A stretch of DNA of 32,696 nt from Clostridiaceae bacterium UBA6110. GTDB lineage: Bacteria > Bacillota > Clostridia > Clostridiales > Clostridiaceae. Each line of letters begins with the position of its first letter. Within the stretch, counting starts at the first letter, position 1. The notes under the pieces are model-generated. The model ran no database searches. It was not told where the DNA came from and saw only the letters and a list, made by a program, of their open reading frames with translations. A program made the translations under genes and the position numbers. The stretch covers positions 1 to 32,696 of the forward strand of contig DIWI01000086.1 in the NCBI GenBank assembly GCA_002428415.1, written 5' to 3'. Positions 14,606-22,318 of this stretch are shown here, piece by piece.

Positions 14606-16705
14606 TTATTTGAGCTTTATCGAGGCAAGCGCATGAAGCGCCCTGGTTGCCATGATGTACATTACAAGGTCTTTCTCATCCTCTTCCGCCTTATCCGATA
14701 CTACAACAACAGCATCGAACTCAAGCCCCCTTGCGTAGTATGAAGGCATGATGTACGTGCTGCCGGTAAGAAATGCATCCTCAGTGTCGATGAGCTTTAT
14801 ACCTACTCTGCCCTTTATGAGTGAATACAGTCTTCTTGCGGTCTCCATGTCTCTGGTGAGTATTGCTGTAGTTCCCAGGTCTATGTCCTTATAGGTTGTA
14901 AGGAGCCCTGTGATCTCAACTGCAGCCGCTTCCAGGCTGTCGCAGGTCCGCTCGTCCACTGGTCTTCCGTTTCTTACAAGAGGTACGATCCTCCTGTCAG
15001 CTGCAAACCTGTTGGCGTATTCCATTATCTCCTGTGTTGACCTGTAGCTCTTCTCAAGATGGTAGTATCTGATGTCACTGAAGCAGAATCCCAGGTCGTT
15101 CATTACCGAATCCCCTTCAAGCAGCATCTGGTTTGTGTCTCCTACCACTGTGAAGGATGAGCATCCGGTTATTTCCCTGAGTGCAAGGAAATGGAACGGA
15201 GAATGCTCCTGTGCTTCATCCAGGACAATGTGCTTCACCTCGAATGGCAGCTTTATCCCCTTCAGCCTGTTTGTCATGTATAGCATGGGTGCCAGGTCTT
15301 CCTGTGTAAGGAAGTCGAAGGTCATCAGCCTTCTGTATATTTCAAGTGCATCATGCCTTGAAAGGTCGGAAAACTCCTCTCTTTTCTCAGCAAAGGTTGC
15401 TACAAGCGCCCTTATTTCTGTCATCCTGGCATGGTCCAGCTCATTTATCTCATCCTCACTGGAAAGTGACTGCCTGAGGCTCTTGTATTTGGCATCGATC
15501 TCATGTCTCTTTTCATCCCTGACTTCCCTCATCCTGCCGAGGATCAGTCTCTTAAGCCTTAGTCCTCTCCTGAAGTATGGGAGCGTACCGAAATCCTTTG
15601 TGAGAAGCCTTTCCCAGCCCTCTGCCGTGATTATCTCATGTTCAAGGTAGGAGATGTCCCTTGCTCTGTAGTAGCCTGACTCTACATCTGCTATCAGGGC
15701 TTCAAGCTCTTTTTTGAAGTCCATCCCCCTCTTTCTCCTTGTGTCTGCGATAAGCTCCTCGTCTCCACCAAGTATGGCCTCTATGAAGTCCTCACCTGAA
15801 AAAACACCAGATTCATCGATTTCAAGCAGCTTAATGGCAAGGTCATTGAAGGTATCCTGGTTGGCGCCTTCTTCACCCAATGAAGGGAGGACATGGCCTA
15901 TGTAGTCCATGAATATGTTGTTCGGTCCGAGGATAAGGACCTTGTGCTCCAGCATTTTCCTGTAGTTGTACAGAAGATATGCTGTCCTGTGGAGTGCTAT
16001 GGTAGTCTTTCCGCTTCCTGCCACTCCATTGACCACTACAACGCCTTCCCTCTTGTCCCTGATTATGGAATCCTGCTCCTCCTGGATAGTCATGATGATA
16101 TCCTTGAGCCTGCTCCCAGCCTTTGAAGACAGCACCTCCATGAGTATCTCGTCCTTGACATCGCTTTCCGAGTCGAACACACCCTTAAGCAGACCATTCC
16201 TTATCATGAACTGCCTTCTTAAGGTTATATCCACATCAATCTTTCCGATTGGCGCCTCGTAGGAAGCTTCTCCAAGGGAACCCTTGTAGAAAAGAGATGA
16301 TATGGGGGCTCTCCAATCCACTACCAGAGGCTCTGCACCATCATCTTCGATGAGGCTGTATTTGCCCACATAGAATTCATCATTCACATCACCCTCTGTA
16401 AAGCCGACCTTTCCGAAGTATGGCGACGATGACAGCTCGGAAAGCTCGTTTAGCCTCTTGTCAACAGCCCTGTAGGCCTCTTCCTGTACGAACCTCTCAT
16501 GGTCGAAGTAATCGATGACCTTGTCCTCGTCAGGACGATATTCATCTATCTGGTTCCTTCTGTACTCAACTATGAATTCAGTGACCTTCTGTTTCTTCGA
16601 AGTGTTTTCGATGATATCCTCCTGTATCTTTTCAGATACGTCCTGAAGATATTTCTCTTCCTTTTCAAGTTCTGCCTTGGGCAAATCGATGTTTAATCTT
16701 TTCAA
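14606..16705 (-). CDS. helD: HelD-like UvrD/Rep superfamily ATPase (RNA polymerase recycling factor)
   Basis: A superfamily 1 helicase-like ATPase of 699 aa. It has a coiled-coil N-terminus (about 10-95), the HelD-typical VVDWRAPISSLFYKG (128-142), Walker A GVAGSGKTT (227-235), a long insertion (about 320-465), Walker B VLDEAQEHSPF (494-504), motif III VVGDTNQ, motif IV-like EKSYRST, and a final MATRALHAL. HelD of Bacillota binds RNA polymerase and uses ATP to free it from stalled or post-termination complexes. This is slightly shorter than the Bacillus protein (about 770 aa). The start is TTG 16705, seven bases after AGGAGG (16713-16718). It is the last gene after lepB-pepV-ftsH and may also have its own promoter. 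A generic UvrD-like helicase is less likely, given the WRAP segment and N-terminal coiled coil. Confidence 0.85.
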   Translation of the reverse strand: MKRLNIDLPKAELEKEEKYLQDVSEKIQEDIIENTSKKQKVTEFIVEYRRNQIDEYRPDEDKVIDYFDHERFVQEEAYRAVDKRLNELSELSSSPYFGKVGFTEGDVNDEFYVGKYSLIEDDGAEPLVVDWRAPISSLFYKGSLGEASYEAPIGKIDVDITLRRQFMIRNGLLKGVFDSESDVKDEILMEVLSSKAGSRLKDIIMTIQEEQDSIIRDKREGVVVVNGVAGSGKTTIALHRTAYLLYNYRKMLEHKVLILGPNNIFMDYIGHVLPSLGEEGANQDTFNDLAIKLLEIDESGVFSGEDFIEAILGGDEELIADTRRKRGMDFKKELEALIADVESGYYRARDISYLEHEIITAEGWERLLTKDFGTLPYFRRGLRLKRLILGRMREVRDEKRHEIDAKYKSLRQSLSSEDEINELDHARMTEIRALVATFAEKREEFSDLSRHDALEIYRRLMTFDFLTQEDLAPMLYMTNRLKGIKLPFEVKHIVLDEAQEHSPFHFLALREITGCSSFTVVGDTNQMLLEGDSVMNDLGFCFSDIRYYHLEKSYRSTQEIMEYANRFAADRRIVPLVRNGRPVDERTCDSLEAAAVEITGLLTTYKDIDLGTTAILTRDMETARRLYSLIKGRVGIKLIDTEDAFLTGSTYIMPSYYARGLEFDAVVVVSDKAEEDEKDLVMYIMATRALHALASIKLK

Positions 16706-16726
16706 GCTAAAGCCTCCTGATTCATT

Positions 16727-16753
16727 CAGCCGTGGCCAAAAAGGCCACGGCTG
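16727..16753 (-). other. GC-rich hairpin between ftsH and helD
   Basis: CAGCCGTGGCC pairs perfectly (11 bp) with GGCCACGGCTG around a 5-nt loop. No U-tract follows on the minus strand (TGAATGAATCAGGAGG), so it is a poor intrinsic terminator. It ends nine bases before the helD Shine-Dalgarno and could limit readthrough, stabilise the mRNA end, or tune helD translation. Confidence 0.6.
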
Positions 16754-16756
16754 ACA

Positions 16757-16785
16757 TGTCTATTTATTCCTTTGGTAACTGACAA
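16757..16785 (-). promoter_or_regulatory. possible promoter of helD
   Basis: On the minus strand, TTGTCA (16785-16780) and TAGACA (16762-16757) are 17 bp apart. The -35 is the edge of the tandem repeat at 16780-16817, and initiation near 16750 would fall at the top of the GC-rich hairpin. Confidence 0.4.
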
Positions 16786-16817
16786 TCCTACTGGATTGTG
16801 ACAATCCTAATGGATTG
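16780..16817. repeat. two tandem 19-bp repeats, each a mini-hairpin
   Basis: The unit TGACAATCCTAMTGGATTG occurs twice back to back (16780-16798 and 16799-16817), differing at one position (C or A). Each unit contains CAATCC and GGATTG, a 6-bp stem with a 4-nt loop. The array ends one base before the ftsH stop codon on the minus strand. Confidence 0.75.
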
Positions 16818-16818
16818 C

Positions 16819-18813
16819 CTATTCGTCCACTGAGTCACCCTCAAGGTCCTCAGTAATAGCATACCGCATCTCATCGAGCTCGTTGACCTGGGCTTCAGGC
16901 TGGACTTCCGGAGCTGTCTCCTCTGCCTTCACCTCAGCTGCAGGAGCCGGAACTTCCTTTTTACCGAAGTTCTCACCCTTGAATTCCCTTACGACCTCCA
17001 TGAACTCTTCACCTGTCATGGTCTCCTTCTCGAGAAGCTTTTCTGCAAGGACTGTGAGAAGCTCCCTGTTATCGCTCAGTATGTCGAGAGCAGTCTTATG
17101 ACCAGCCTTGATGAGCTTCAGTGTCTCCTCGTCTATCTTTGTGGCTGTCTCGTCGCTTACATTAAGGACTGCACGGCCGTCTAGATACTGGCCTCTTATT
17201 GATTCAAGCGCCATCATGTCGAAGGTCTCACTCATTCCGTACATGGAAACCATCCTTCTGGCGAGCTGGGTAGCCCTTTCTATGTCATTGGAGGCTCCTG
17301 TCGTTATTGACCCGAATTCAACCTCTTCAGCGGATCTTCCTCCGAAGAGTATCGCAATCTCCTTCAGCATCTCATCCTTGGACATGAGGTATTTCTCATC
17401 CTCAGGCACCTGCATGGTGTATCCAAGGGAGCCCATTGTCCTTGGTATTATGGTTATCTTTATTACCGGGTCTGTTCCCTTCTGCATTGCAGCTACAAGC
17501 GCATGCCCTATCTCATGGAACGCGACTATCCTCTTTTCGTTTGCGGACATTATCCTGTCCTTCTTCTGCTGTCCTGCGATAACAACCTCAATAGATTCCT
17601 GAAGGTCTTCCTGCATTACGAACTTACGGCCGTTCTTGACAGCCCTTAGCGCAGCCTCGTTGATCATGTTGGCAAGGTCCGCTCCGACAGCACCAGGCGT
17701 ACCCTTCGCTATCTCGTTCAGGTTGACATCCTCGCCCATCTTGACGTCCTTTGAATGCACCTTGAGTATGGCTTCCCTTCCCTTAAGGTCAGGGGCATCA
17801 ACAATTATCCTCCTGTCGAACCTTCCAGGCCTTAGAAGAGCCTTATCCAGGACTTCAGGCCTGTTGGTCGCAGCAAGCAGCACTATACCCTTGGATGAAT
17901 CGAAGCCGTCCATTTCCGCAAGCAGCTGGTTCAGCGTCTGTTCCCTCTCATCGTTTCCGCCTGGAAGTCCGCCGGTTTCCCTGGACTTTCCTATGGCGTC
18001 TATCTCATCTATGAAGATTATGCATGGTGCCTTGGTCATGGCTTCCTTGAACAGGTCCCTGACCCTTGCAGCGCCCATTCCAACGAACATCTCAACGAAT
18101 GCTGAGCCTGAAAGCGAGAAGAAAGGCACCTTTGCTTCTCCGGCAACTGCCTTAGCAAGCAAAGTCTTTCCTGTACCCGGAGGGCCTACAAGCAATGCTC
18201 CCTTAGGAAGCCTTGCTCCGATATCCACATACTTCTGCGGATTGTGAAGGAAATCAACTATCTCTATAAGGGATTCCTTGGCTTCTTCCTGTCCCGCAAC
18301 GTCCCTGAAGGTCACACCTGTGTCGCTCTCATAGAGCTTGGCGGTGTTCTTACCAAAGCTCATCATGTTTCCGCCACGCTTCTCCATGTTCTTCATCAGA
18401 TAGCTTCCGAGGAAGAGCAGAAGACCAAGCGGCAGCACCCATGAAAACAGCAGTGTCATCAGAGGGCTTGCCGTCTCAACTGGTTTAGAATAAATGTCCA
18501 CTCCCTTTTCCTTTATGATGGAAAGGACCTCTTCATCCCCAGTAACCATTCCAGTATAAAGCTGAAGACCTGCGAGCTCGTCGCCTTCCTTCATCGTATA
18601 CGTGTATATCCTCTGTGATTCGTCTACGGTGATCTCAGCGATCCTGTCAGCCTTGAGGGCCGCATAGAACTCATTGTAGTACTGTCTCTTGTTCCTTATG
18701 TCATTCATGAAGTAGTTGAAGACAGTTACCATGATAAGTATCGCAACGAAATACACTGCGTAGAACTTCAGATTTCTGTTGTCATTGTCGCCTTTTTTCT
18801 TGTCATTGTTCAC
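16819..18813 (-). CDS. ftsH: ATP-dependent zinc metalloprotease FtsH
   Basis: Membrane-anchored AAA+ protease that degrades misfolded membrane proteins and regulatory proteins. Two membrane helices (about 16-36 and 117-140) flank a small extracytoplasmic domain. The AAA module has Walker A GPPGTGKT (210-217), Walker B IIFIDEID (265-272) and an SRH with RPGRFDRR. The protease domain has the zinc motif HEIGH (433-437; HEAGH is commoner), with the third ligand probably Asp510 in ASNDIERAT. The tail after about 610 is Ala/Pro/Glu-rich and acidic, probably disordered. The start is GTG 18813, seven bases after AAGGTG. It lies 12 bp downstream of the dipeptidase gene, so it is co-transcribed with lepB and pepV. 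The length of 664 aa is typical. Confidence 0.97.
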   Translation of the reverse strand: MNNDKKKGDNDNRNLKFYAVYFVAILIMVTVFNYFMNDIRNKRQYYNEFYAALKADRIAEITVDESQRIYTYTMKEGDELAGLQLYTGMVTGDEEVLSIIKEKGVDIYSKPVETASPLMTLLFSWVLPLGLLLFLGSYLMKNMEKRGGNMMSFGKNTAKLYESDTGVTFRDVAGQEEAKESLIEIVDFLHNPQKYVDIGARLPKGALLVGPPGTGKTLLAKAVAGEAKVPFFSLSGSAFVEMFVGMGAARVRDLFKEAMTKAPCIIFIDEIDAIGKSRETGGLPGGNDEREQTLNQLLAEMDGFDSSKGIVLLAATNRPEVLDKALLRPGRFDRRIIVDAPDLKGREAILKVHSKDVKMGEDVNLNEIAKGTPGAVGADLANMINEAALRAVKNGRKFVMQEDLQESIEVVIAGQQKKDRIMSANEKRIVAFHEIGHALVAAMQKGTDPVIKITIIPRTMGSLGYTMQVPEDEKYLMSKDEMLKEIAILFGGRSAEEVEFGSITTGASNDIERATQLARRMVSMYGMSETFDMMALESIRGQYLDGRAVLNVSDETATKIDEETLKLIKAGHKTALDILSDNRELLTVLAEKLLEKETMTGEEFMEVVREFKGENFGKKEVPAPAAEVKAEETAPEVQPEAQVNELDEMRYAITEDLEGDSVDE

Positions 18814-18825
18814 AATATTTCACCT

Positions 18826-20121
18826 TCATTCCGCTAAAGCCATCATGGCTTTGGCATAAACTTCCGCACATAGCATCAGGTCGGAAACCGTTATGTATTC
18901 GTCCGCCTGATGGGCGACGTCTTCTCTTCCGGGCAGCATAGGCCCGAAGGCCACAATGTTCTTCATTTCCTTCGCATAGGTCCCGCCGCCTATGGCAAGC
19001 GGTCCTCCTGCATCTCCTGTAGTTTCCCTGTAGGCTTTCATAAGCCTCGCTACCAGCTCATGGTCAACAGGGTAATAAAGAGGCTTGTCCTCATGCTCCA
19101 GGATCAATCTGAAGCCATTTAGCTTCATTGTTTCTTCAAGCTTAACGAGAACATCTTCGCTGGAGAAAGTAACCGGATATCTTATGTTAAGTCCTATCTC
19201 AAGCTTGCCGTCCTTTAGGCTAACCGTTCCCATGTTCATCACAAGCTTTCCTGAGGCTTCATCAGCTAGGTCAATTCCAAGCGCCGACCCGTCTGTATCT
19301 TTGCAGAGGCAGGTATTTATGAAATCAAGAGTCTCACCGAGGCCTCCTGAAAACTTCATTTCATGAAGTTTTCCTACAAGCTTCCAAATGGCGCTCTCAC
19401 CCTTGTGAGGCGTGCTGCCATGTGCTGATATTCCTTTTTCCTCAATCACTGTTTCTGTGCCGTCATCGTGGCTGATTACAGCCTTCGCCCTGTCCGGCAC
19501 CATGTTTACAGCGCTTCCGCCTGTGATCAAACATCCTTTATCCGGTATTTCCTTGATGAGCTTGAGTATTAGTATACCCATCTCAGCGTTTATGGCAGGA
19601 AACTCCGCATCCGGGGTAAAACCTGCTACAGGCTGGCTTTCAGTCTTCAGATAGTTCTTTATGTCGGGTCCTCCGGTTTCCTCACTGGTCCCGAATATGA
19701 GCCTTATCCTTTTTGAAAGCACTGCGCCTTCTTCCTTGATAGCCTTGAGGCCATATAGGGCAGCCATCATAGGTCCTTTGTCATCGATGGCTCCGCGACC
19801 GTATATCCTGTCTCCAATAACCTCACCATGGGGATCCTTTGTCCAGTCAGATCCTATGGGCACTATGTCAAGATGCCCCAGAACCGCCACGTATTCCGAA
19901 CCTTCACCATATTCAATGTAGCCGGCATGGCCGTCCAGGTTCCTTACCCCAAAGCCCATCCTTCTTCCGATCTCAAGCGCCCTTTCAAGCGCTTCGTTAA
20001 CTGCTTTGCCTGCTGGCATAAGCTCTTCTTGGTTGCCTTCAACGGATTCTACCTCGAGTAGCATTAAAATATCATTTATCATGTCTTCTTTCCAGCTGGA
20101 AAGAGTATCTTTAAAATCCAT
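18826..20121 (-). CDS. M20 family dipeptidase (PepV/Sapep-like)
   Basis: A zinc dipeptidase of the M20 family, 431 aa, resembling PepV of lactobacilli and Sapep, which hydrolyse dipeptides in the cytoplasm. Metal ligands and catalytic residues are visible: GHLDIVP (His83, Asp85), GRGAIDDKGP (bridging Asp113 or 114), TSEETGGPD (general base Glu147, ligand Glu148), FTPDAEFP, and a late GGTYAKEM. The inserted lid domain (about 180-350) is present. ATG 20121 has no clear Shine-Dalgarno, but it lies two bases after the lepB stop, so translational coupling is likely. The context suggests turnover of short peptides made by the neighbouring proteases, though that link is inference. Confidence 0.93.
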   Translation of the reverse strand: MDFKDTLSSWKEDMINDILMLLEVESVEGNQEELMPAGKAVNEALERALEIGRRMGFGVRNLDGHAGYIEYGEGSEYVAVLGHLDIVPIGSDWTKDPHGEVIGDRIYGRGAIDDKGPMMAALYGLKAIKEEGAVLSKRIRLIFGTSEETGGPDIKNYLKTESQPVAGFTPDAEFPAINAEMGILILKLIKEIPDKGCLITGGSAVNMVPDRAKAVISHDDGTETVIEEKGISAHGSTPHKGESAIWKLVGKLHEMKFSGGLGETLDFINTCLCKDTDGSALGIDLADEASGKLVMNMGTVSLKDGKLEIGLNIRYPVTFSSEDVLVKLEETMKLNGFRLILEHEDKPLYYPVDHELVARLMKAYRETTGDAGGPLAIGGGTYAKEMKNIVAFGPMLPGREDVAHQADEYITVSDLMLCAEVYAKAMMALAE

Positions 20122-20123
20122 AG

Positions 20124-20666
20124 CTATTTCAGGAATCCGATGTCAGACAGCGGATAAACCCTGAGTCCTCCCTTGCCGATCACTTCGTCCATATCTATGT
20201 ACGGTTCGTCCCAGAACCTGGCATCGTTCGATGTAGCCCTGTTGTCTCCAAGGAAAAGGAACTTGCCCTCAGGCACCTCGAAGACTGTTGTGAATTCCAG
20301 GTCGTTCTTTACGTACTCTTCAGGATAAAGCTCCCCGTTGATGTACATATTTCCTCTTCTCAGCTCCACCCTGTCCCCCGGAAGCCCTATCAGCCTCTTT
20401 ATCAGCAGAGTGTTGCCTCCCTCCACGAAGTTGAACACAACGATGTCTCCCCGTTCAAGCTTCTCAGGATTGTAGACCCTGACCACGTAAATCCTGTCAT
20501 CGATATTTATTGTAGGTATCATGGAGCCTGTCGGTACTTCGATCCTGAATATCAGGAACTTGTTTACCAAAAAAGCAAGCATGAATGCAGCCAGTATCGG
20601 TATTACCCATTCTCTGACTATATGGCTGAGCAGATTGCCCTTTCCACCGTTCTCCAAAGCTAACAC
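20124..20666 (-). CDS. lepB: type I signal peptidase
   Basis: Membrane serine protease that removes signal peptides from exported proteins. One membrane helix (about 20-40) precedes the catalytic serine in PTGSMIPT (Ser48). The general-base lysine is in LLIKRLIGLPGD (Lys90). Box E, FLGDNRATSNDAR (138-150), completes the S26 family pattern. At 180 aa it has the size of Gram-positive signal peptidases. The start is uncertain: GTG 20666 lies only two bases after GGAAGG, whereas TTG 20657 would be 11 bases away. It is the first gene of the lepB-pepV-ftsH-(helD) cluster. Confidence 0.95.
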   Translation of the reverse strand: MLALENGGKGNLLSHIVREWVIPILAAFMLAFLVNKFLIFRIEVPTGSMIPTINIDDRIYVVRVYNPEKLERGDIVVFNFVEGGNTLLIKRLIGLPGDRVELRRGNMYINGELYPEEYVKNDLEFTTVFEVPEGKFLFLGDNRATSNDARFWDEPYIDMDEVIGKGGLRVYPLSDIGFLK

Positions 20667-20677
20667 TACCTTCCAAT

Positions 20678-20695
20678 CCGGACAGAATTGTCCGG
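20678..20695 (-). other. hairpin just upstream of the lepB ribosome binding site
   Basis: CCGGACA pairs with TGTCCGG (7 bp) around a 4-nt loop, about one base-pair turn before GGAAGG. In the same leader are GCACACAA/TTGTGTGC (20742-20749 with 20760-20767) and the 13-bp palindrome CAAGTT-A-AACTTG (20720-20732). The leader of lepB is thus unusually structured. Confidence 0.55.
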
Positions 20696-20780
20696 CTATG
20701 ATAATTAATTTCTCACAACCAAGTTAAACTTGCCTTAAACCGCACACAATGCTTTACTTTTGTGTGCTGCCACTCATTTA

Positions 20781-20790
20781 AGTATACCAC
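20781..20790 (-). promoter_or_regulatory. extended -10 of the lepB operon
   Basis: On the minus strand TGG-TATACT forms an extended -10 about 115 bp before lepB. No good -35 is seen at 16-18 bp. Initiation would be near 20774, giving a leader of about 105 nt that holds the hairpins at 20742-20767 and 20678-20695. Confidence 0.4.
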
Positions 20791-20928
20791 ACTGAGGCTT
20801 CAATATCGCCTGAAACAGCCACTTTACGCATATCTGTCCTCATGTATCCATTAATTTAGTGTAAATTCACTGAATGTTCCTGATATATGTAAATATATTG
20901 TGATATTATGGAATTGGAGGTGAATGAA

Positions 20929-21312
20929 ATGAAAAAATTCATGGAAGAATTCAAGGCTTTTGCAATCAGAGGCAATGTCATAGACCTCGCTGTCGCTGTC
21001 ATCATAGGCGGAGCATTCGGAAAGATTGTTGCTTCCCTTGTCAATGACATACTTATGCCAATTGTCAGCCTTCTGTTTGGCGGTGCAAAATTTACTGAGC
21101 TGAAGGCCACTGTCGGCGGCGCAGAAATCATGTACGGCAACTTCATACAGAACATCTTCGATTTTGTTATAATCGCTCTTGTAATATTCATAATGATCAA
21201 GCAGATGGCAAAGCTTAAGAAGAAGGAAGAGGCAGCTCCTGCAGCTCCACCTGCTCCTACCAAGGAAGAGCTTCTTCTTGCTGAGATCAGGGACATCCTG
21301 AAAGAGAAATAG
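20929..21312 (+). CDS. mscL: large-conductance mechanosensitive channel MscL
   Basis: A pentameric membrane channel that opens under high membrane tension to release solutes during hypo-osmotic shock. The N-terminal amphipathic helix (MKKFMEEFKAFAIRGN), TM1 with VIDLAVAVIIGGAFGKIVASLVNDILMP, a short periplasmic loop and TM2 (FDFVIIALVIFIMIK) follow the canonical order. The C-terminal cytoplasmic helix (TKEELLLAEIRDILKEK) follows an Ala/Pro linker. The longer frame begins at 20908, but GGAGG at 20916-20920 lies eight bases before ATG 20929, giving a 127-residue protein of standard length. It is monocistronic and closed by a 42-bp palindrome. Confidence 0.96.
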   Translation: MKKFMEEFKAFAIRGNVIDLAVAVIIGGAFGKIVASLVNDILMPIVSLLFGGAKFTELKATVGGAEIMYGNFIQNIFDFVIIALVIFIMIKQMAKLKKKEEAAPAAPPAPTKEELLLAEIRDILKEK

Positions 21313-21359
21313 AAAGAGCCTTACTCTCGTAAAACCAAATATTAAAGTCAAATAGCGAC

Positions 21360-21401
21360 AAAAACAATCAGCTTCGGAATATTCCGAAGCTGATTGTTTT
21401 T
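21360..21401. terminator. perfect 42-bp palindromic bidirectional terminator
   Basis: The 42 bp from 21360 to 21401 are a perfect palindrome. Each half starts with five A and the centre is GGAAT-ATTCC, giving a GC-containing stem with five T on each strand. It terminates mscL (+) and the deacetylase gene (-), whose TAA stop overlaps its edge. Confidence 0.92.
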
Positions 21402-22134
21402 ACAGGTCCTTGAAGCTTATGAGCTCCACTTTGTACCTTTCGATTATCTCCCTTGCCTCACCTGATACAAGAACATCCAGTTCCTTGGCCCTTTCCCTGT
21501 TGTAGCTCGAGTTATGCATTACGAAGGTATCAAGGTATCCCGGATGGCACATGAGCTCTGCAGTCTCATACTTCGATGCTGCCTCTATGGCCTTTTCGAG
21601 GTCTGCGGGCGTTAGGTTATCTCCATGGAAGCTTGCTATCATCCTGTCAGGTGATGGAATTCCCTTGAGGCCTTCCGGAACATGGTCCTTCGTGTGTATC
21701 CTCACCGGGATCATGAGTTCCCTTGCGAGATCTCCGACTATGTCCGATATTCCAGGCTCTAGGTGTACATGGTGATGGCTGTCGAGATGGGTGGGGACAA
21801 GTCCCAGCATGAGCGCCTTTTCAATCTGGCTCCTGAACTCCTTCTCCACATCCTTCAATGAATACCCCTTAAGCTGTTCCTTCCTTTTCATGAACCTGCC
21901 ATCCTCTCCAACAAGGCTTGGCACATCATCAGAAACTGGAAAGCCTGACGTCATGACAAGGTGAAGCCCCACAGGCAGCCCATGTTCCTTTGCAAGCATG
22001 CAGGCATCCTCTGCCTGCGGCATATTCATCATTATGGTTGCTGAAGTAACGATACCTCTCCTGAAACAGTCTATAATTCCCAGATTTACAGCCCTTGACA
22101 CTCCGAAATCATCCGCGTTGACAATTAGCCTCAA
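21400..22134 (-). CDS. YdjC/ChbG family carbohydrate deacetylase
   Basis: A member of the YdjC/ChbG family; the characterised member ChbG deacetylates chitooligosaccharides or diacetylchitobiose phosphate. The N-terminal metal/catalytic motif RLIVNADDFG (Asp8, Asp9 from the chosen start) and the THLDSHHHVH metal motif are intact, with GLHL and a late CHPGY. The start chosen is TTG 22134, eight bases after GAGGAG, so the protein begins MRLIVNADDFG as is usual in the family; the GTG at 22143 overlaps that site. There are no PTS or glycosidase neighbours, so the physiological substrate is open. Confidence 0.9.
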   Translation of the reverse strand: MRLIVNADDFGVSRAVNLGIIDCFRRGIVTSATIMMNMPQAEDACMLAKEHGLPVGLHLVMTSGFPVSDDVPSLVGEDGRFMKRKEQLKGYSLKDVEKEFRSQIEKALMLGLVPTHLDSHHHVHLEPGISDIVGDLARELMIPVRIHTKDHVPEGLKGIPSPDRMIASFHGDNLTPADLEKAIEAASKYETAELMCHPGYLDTFVMHNSSYNRERAKELDVLVSGEAREIIERYKVELISFKDL

Positions 22135-22255
22135 ATCAATCACTCCTCAAAACCAGTCTTTACGTAAATTATACCAAGAGAGTCACTGCCATATGTGAAC
22201 CAAATTGAAACTCTTGAGAAAACCATGTGAAAACTCAGGTTTAATCTTTACTTAA

Positions 22256-22284
22256 TCGAAAGTGCACTTTAGTAGTGGTATAAT
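22256..22284 (+). promoter_or_regulatory. promoter of the ABC exporter operon
   Basis: TCGAAA (22256-22261) and consensus TATAAT (22279-22284) are 17 bp apart, with an extended -10 TG. The 8-bp palindrome AGTGCACT (22261-22268) sits just inside the spacer and could bind a regulator. Confidence 0.6.
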
Positions 22285-22318
22285 ATATGGTGATTATGAA
22301 TATTCAAGGAGGACAGAT

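Noticed and set aside
16780..16817. ANTAR-type tandem hairpin target
   Set aside because: ANTAR substrates have hexanucleotide loops with fixed A and G positions; these stems have 4-nt loops, and no ANTAR protein is encoded nearby.
16780..16817. Two-unit CRISPR-like repeat
   Set aside because: The units abut without spacers and there are only two; no cas gene is present.
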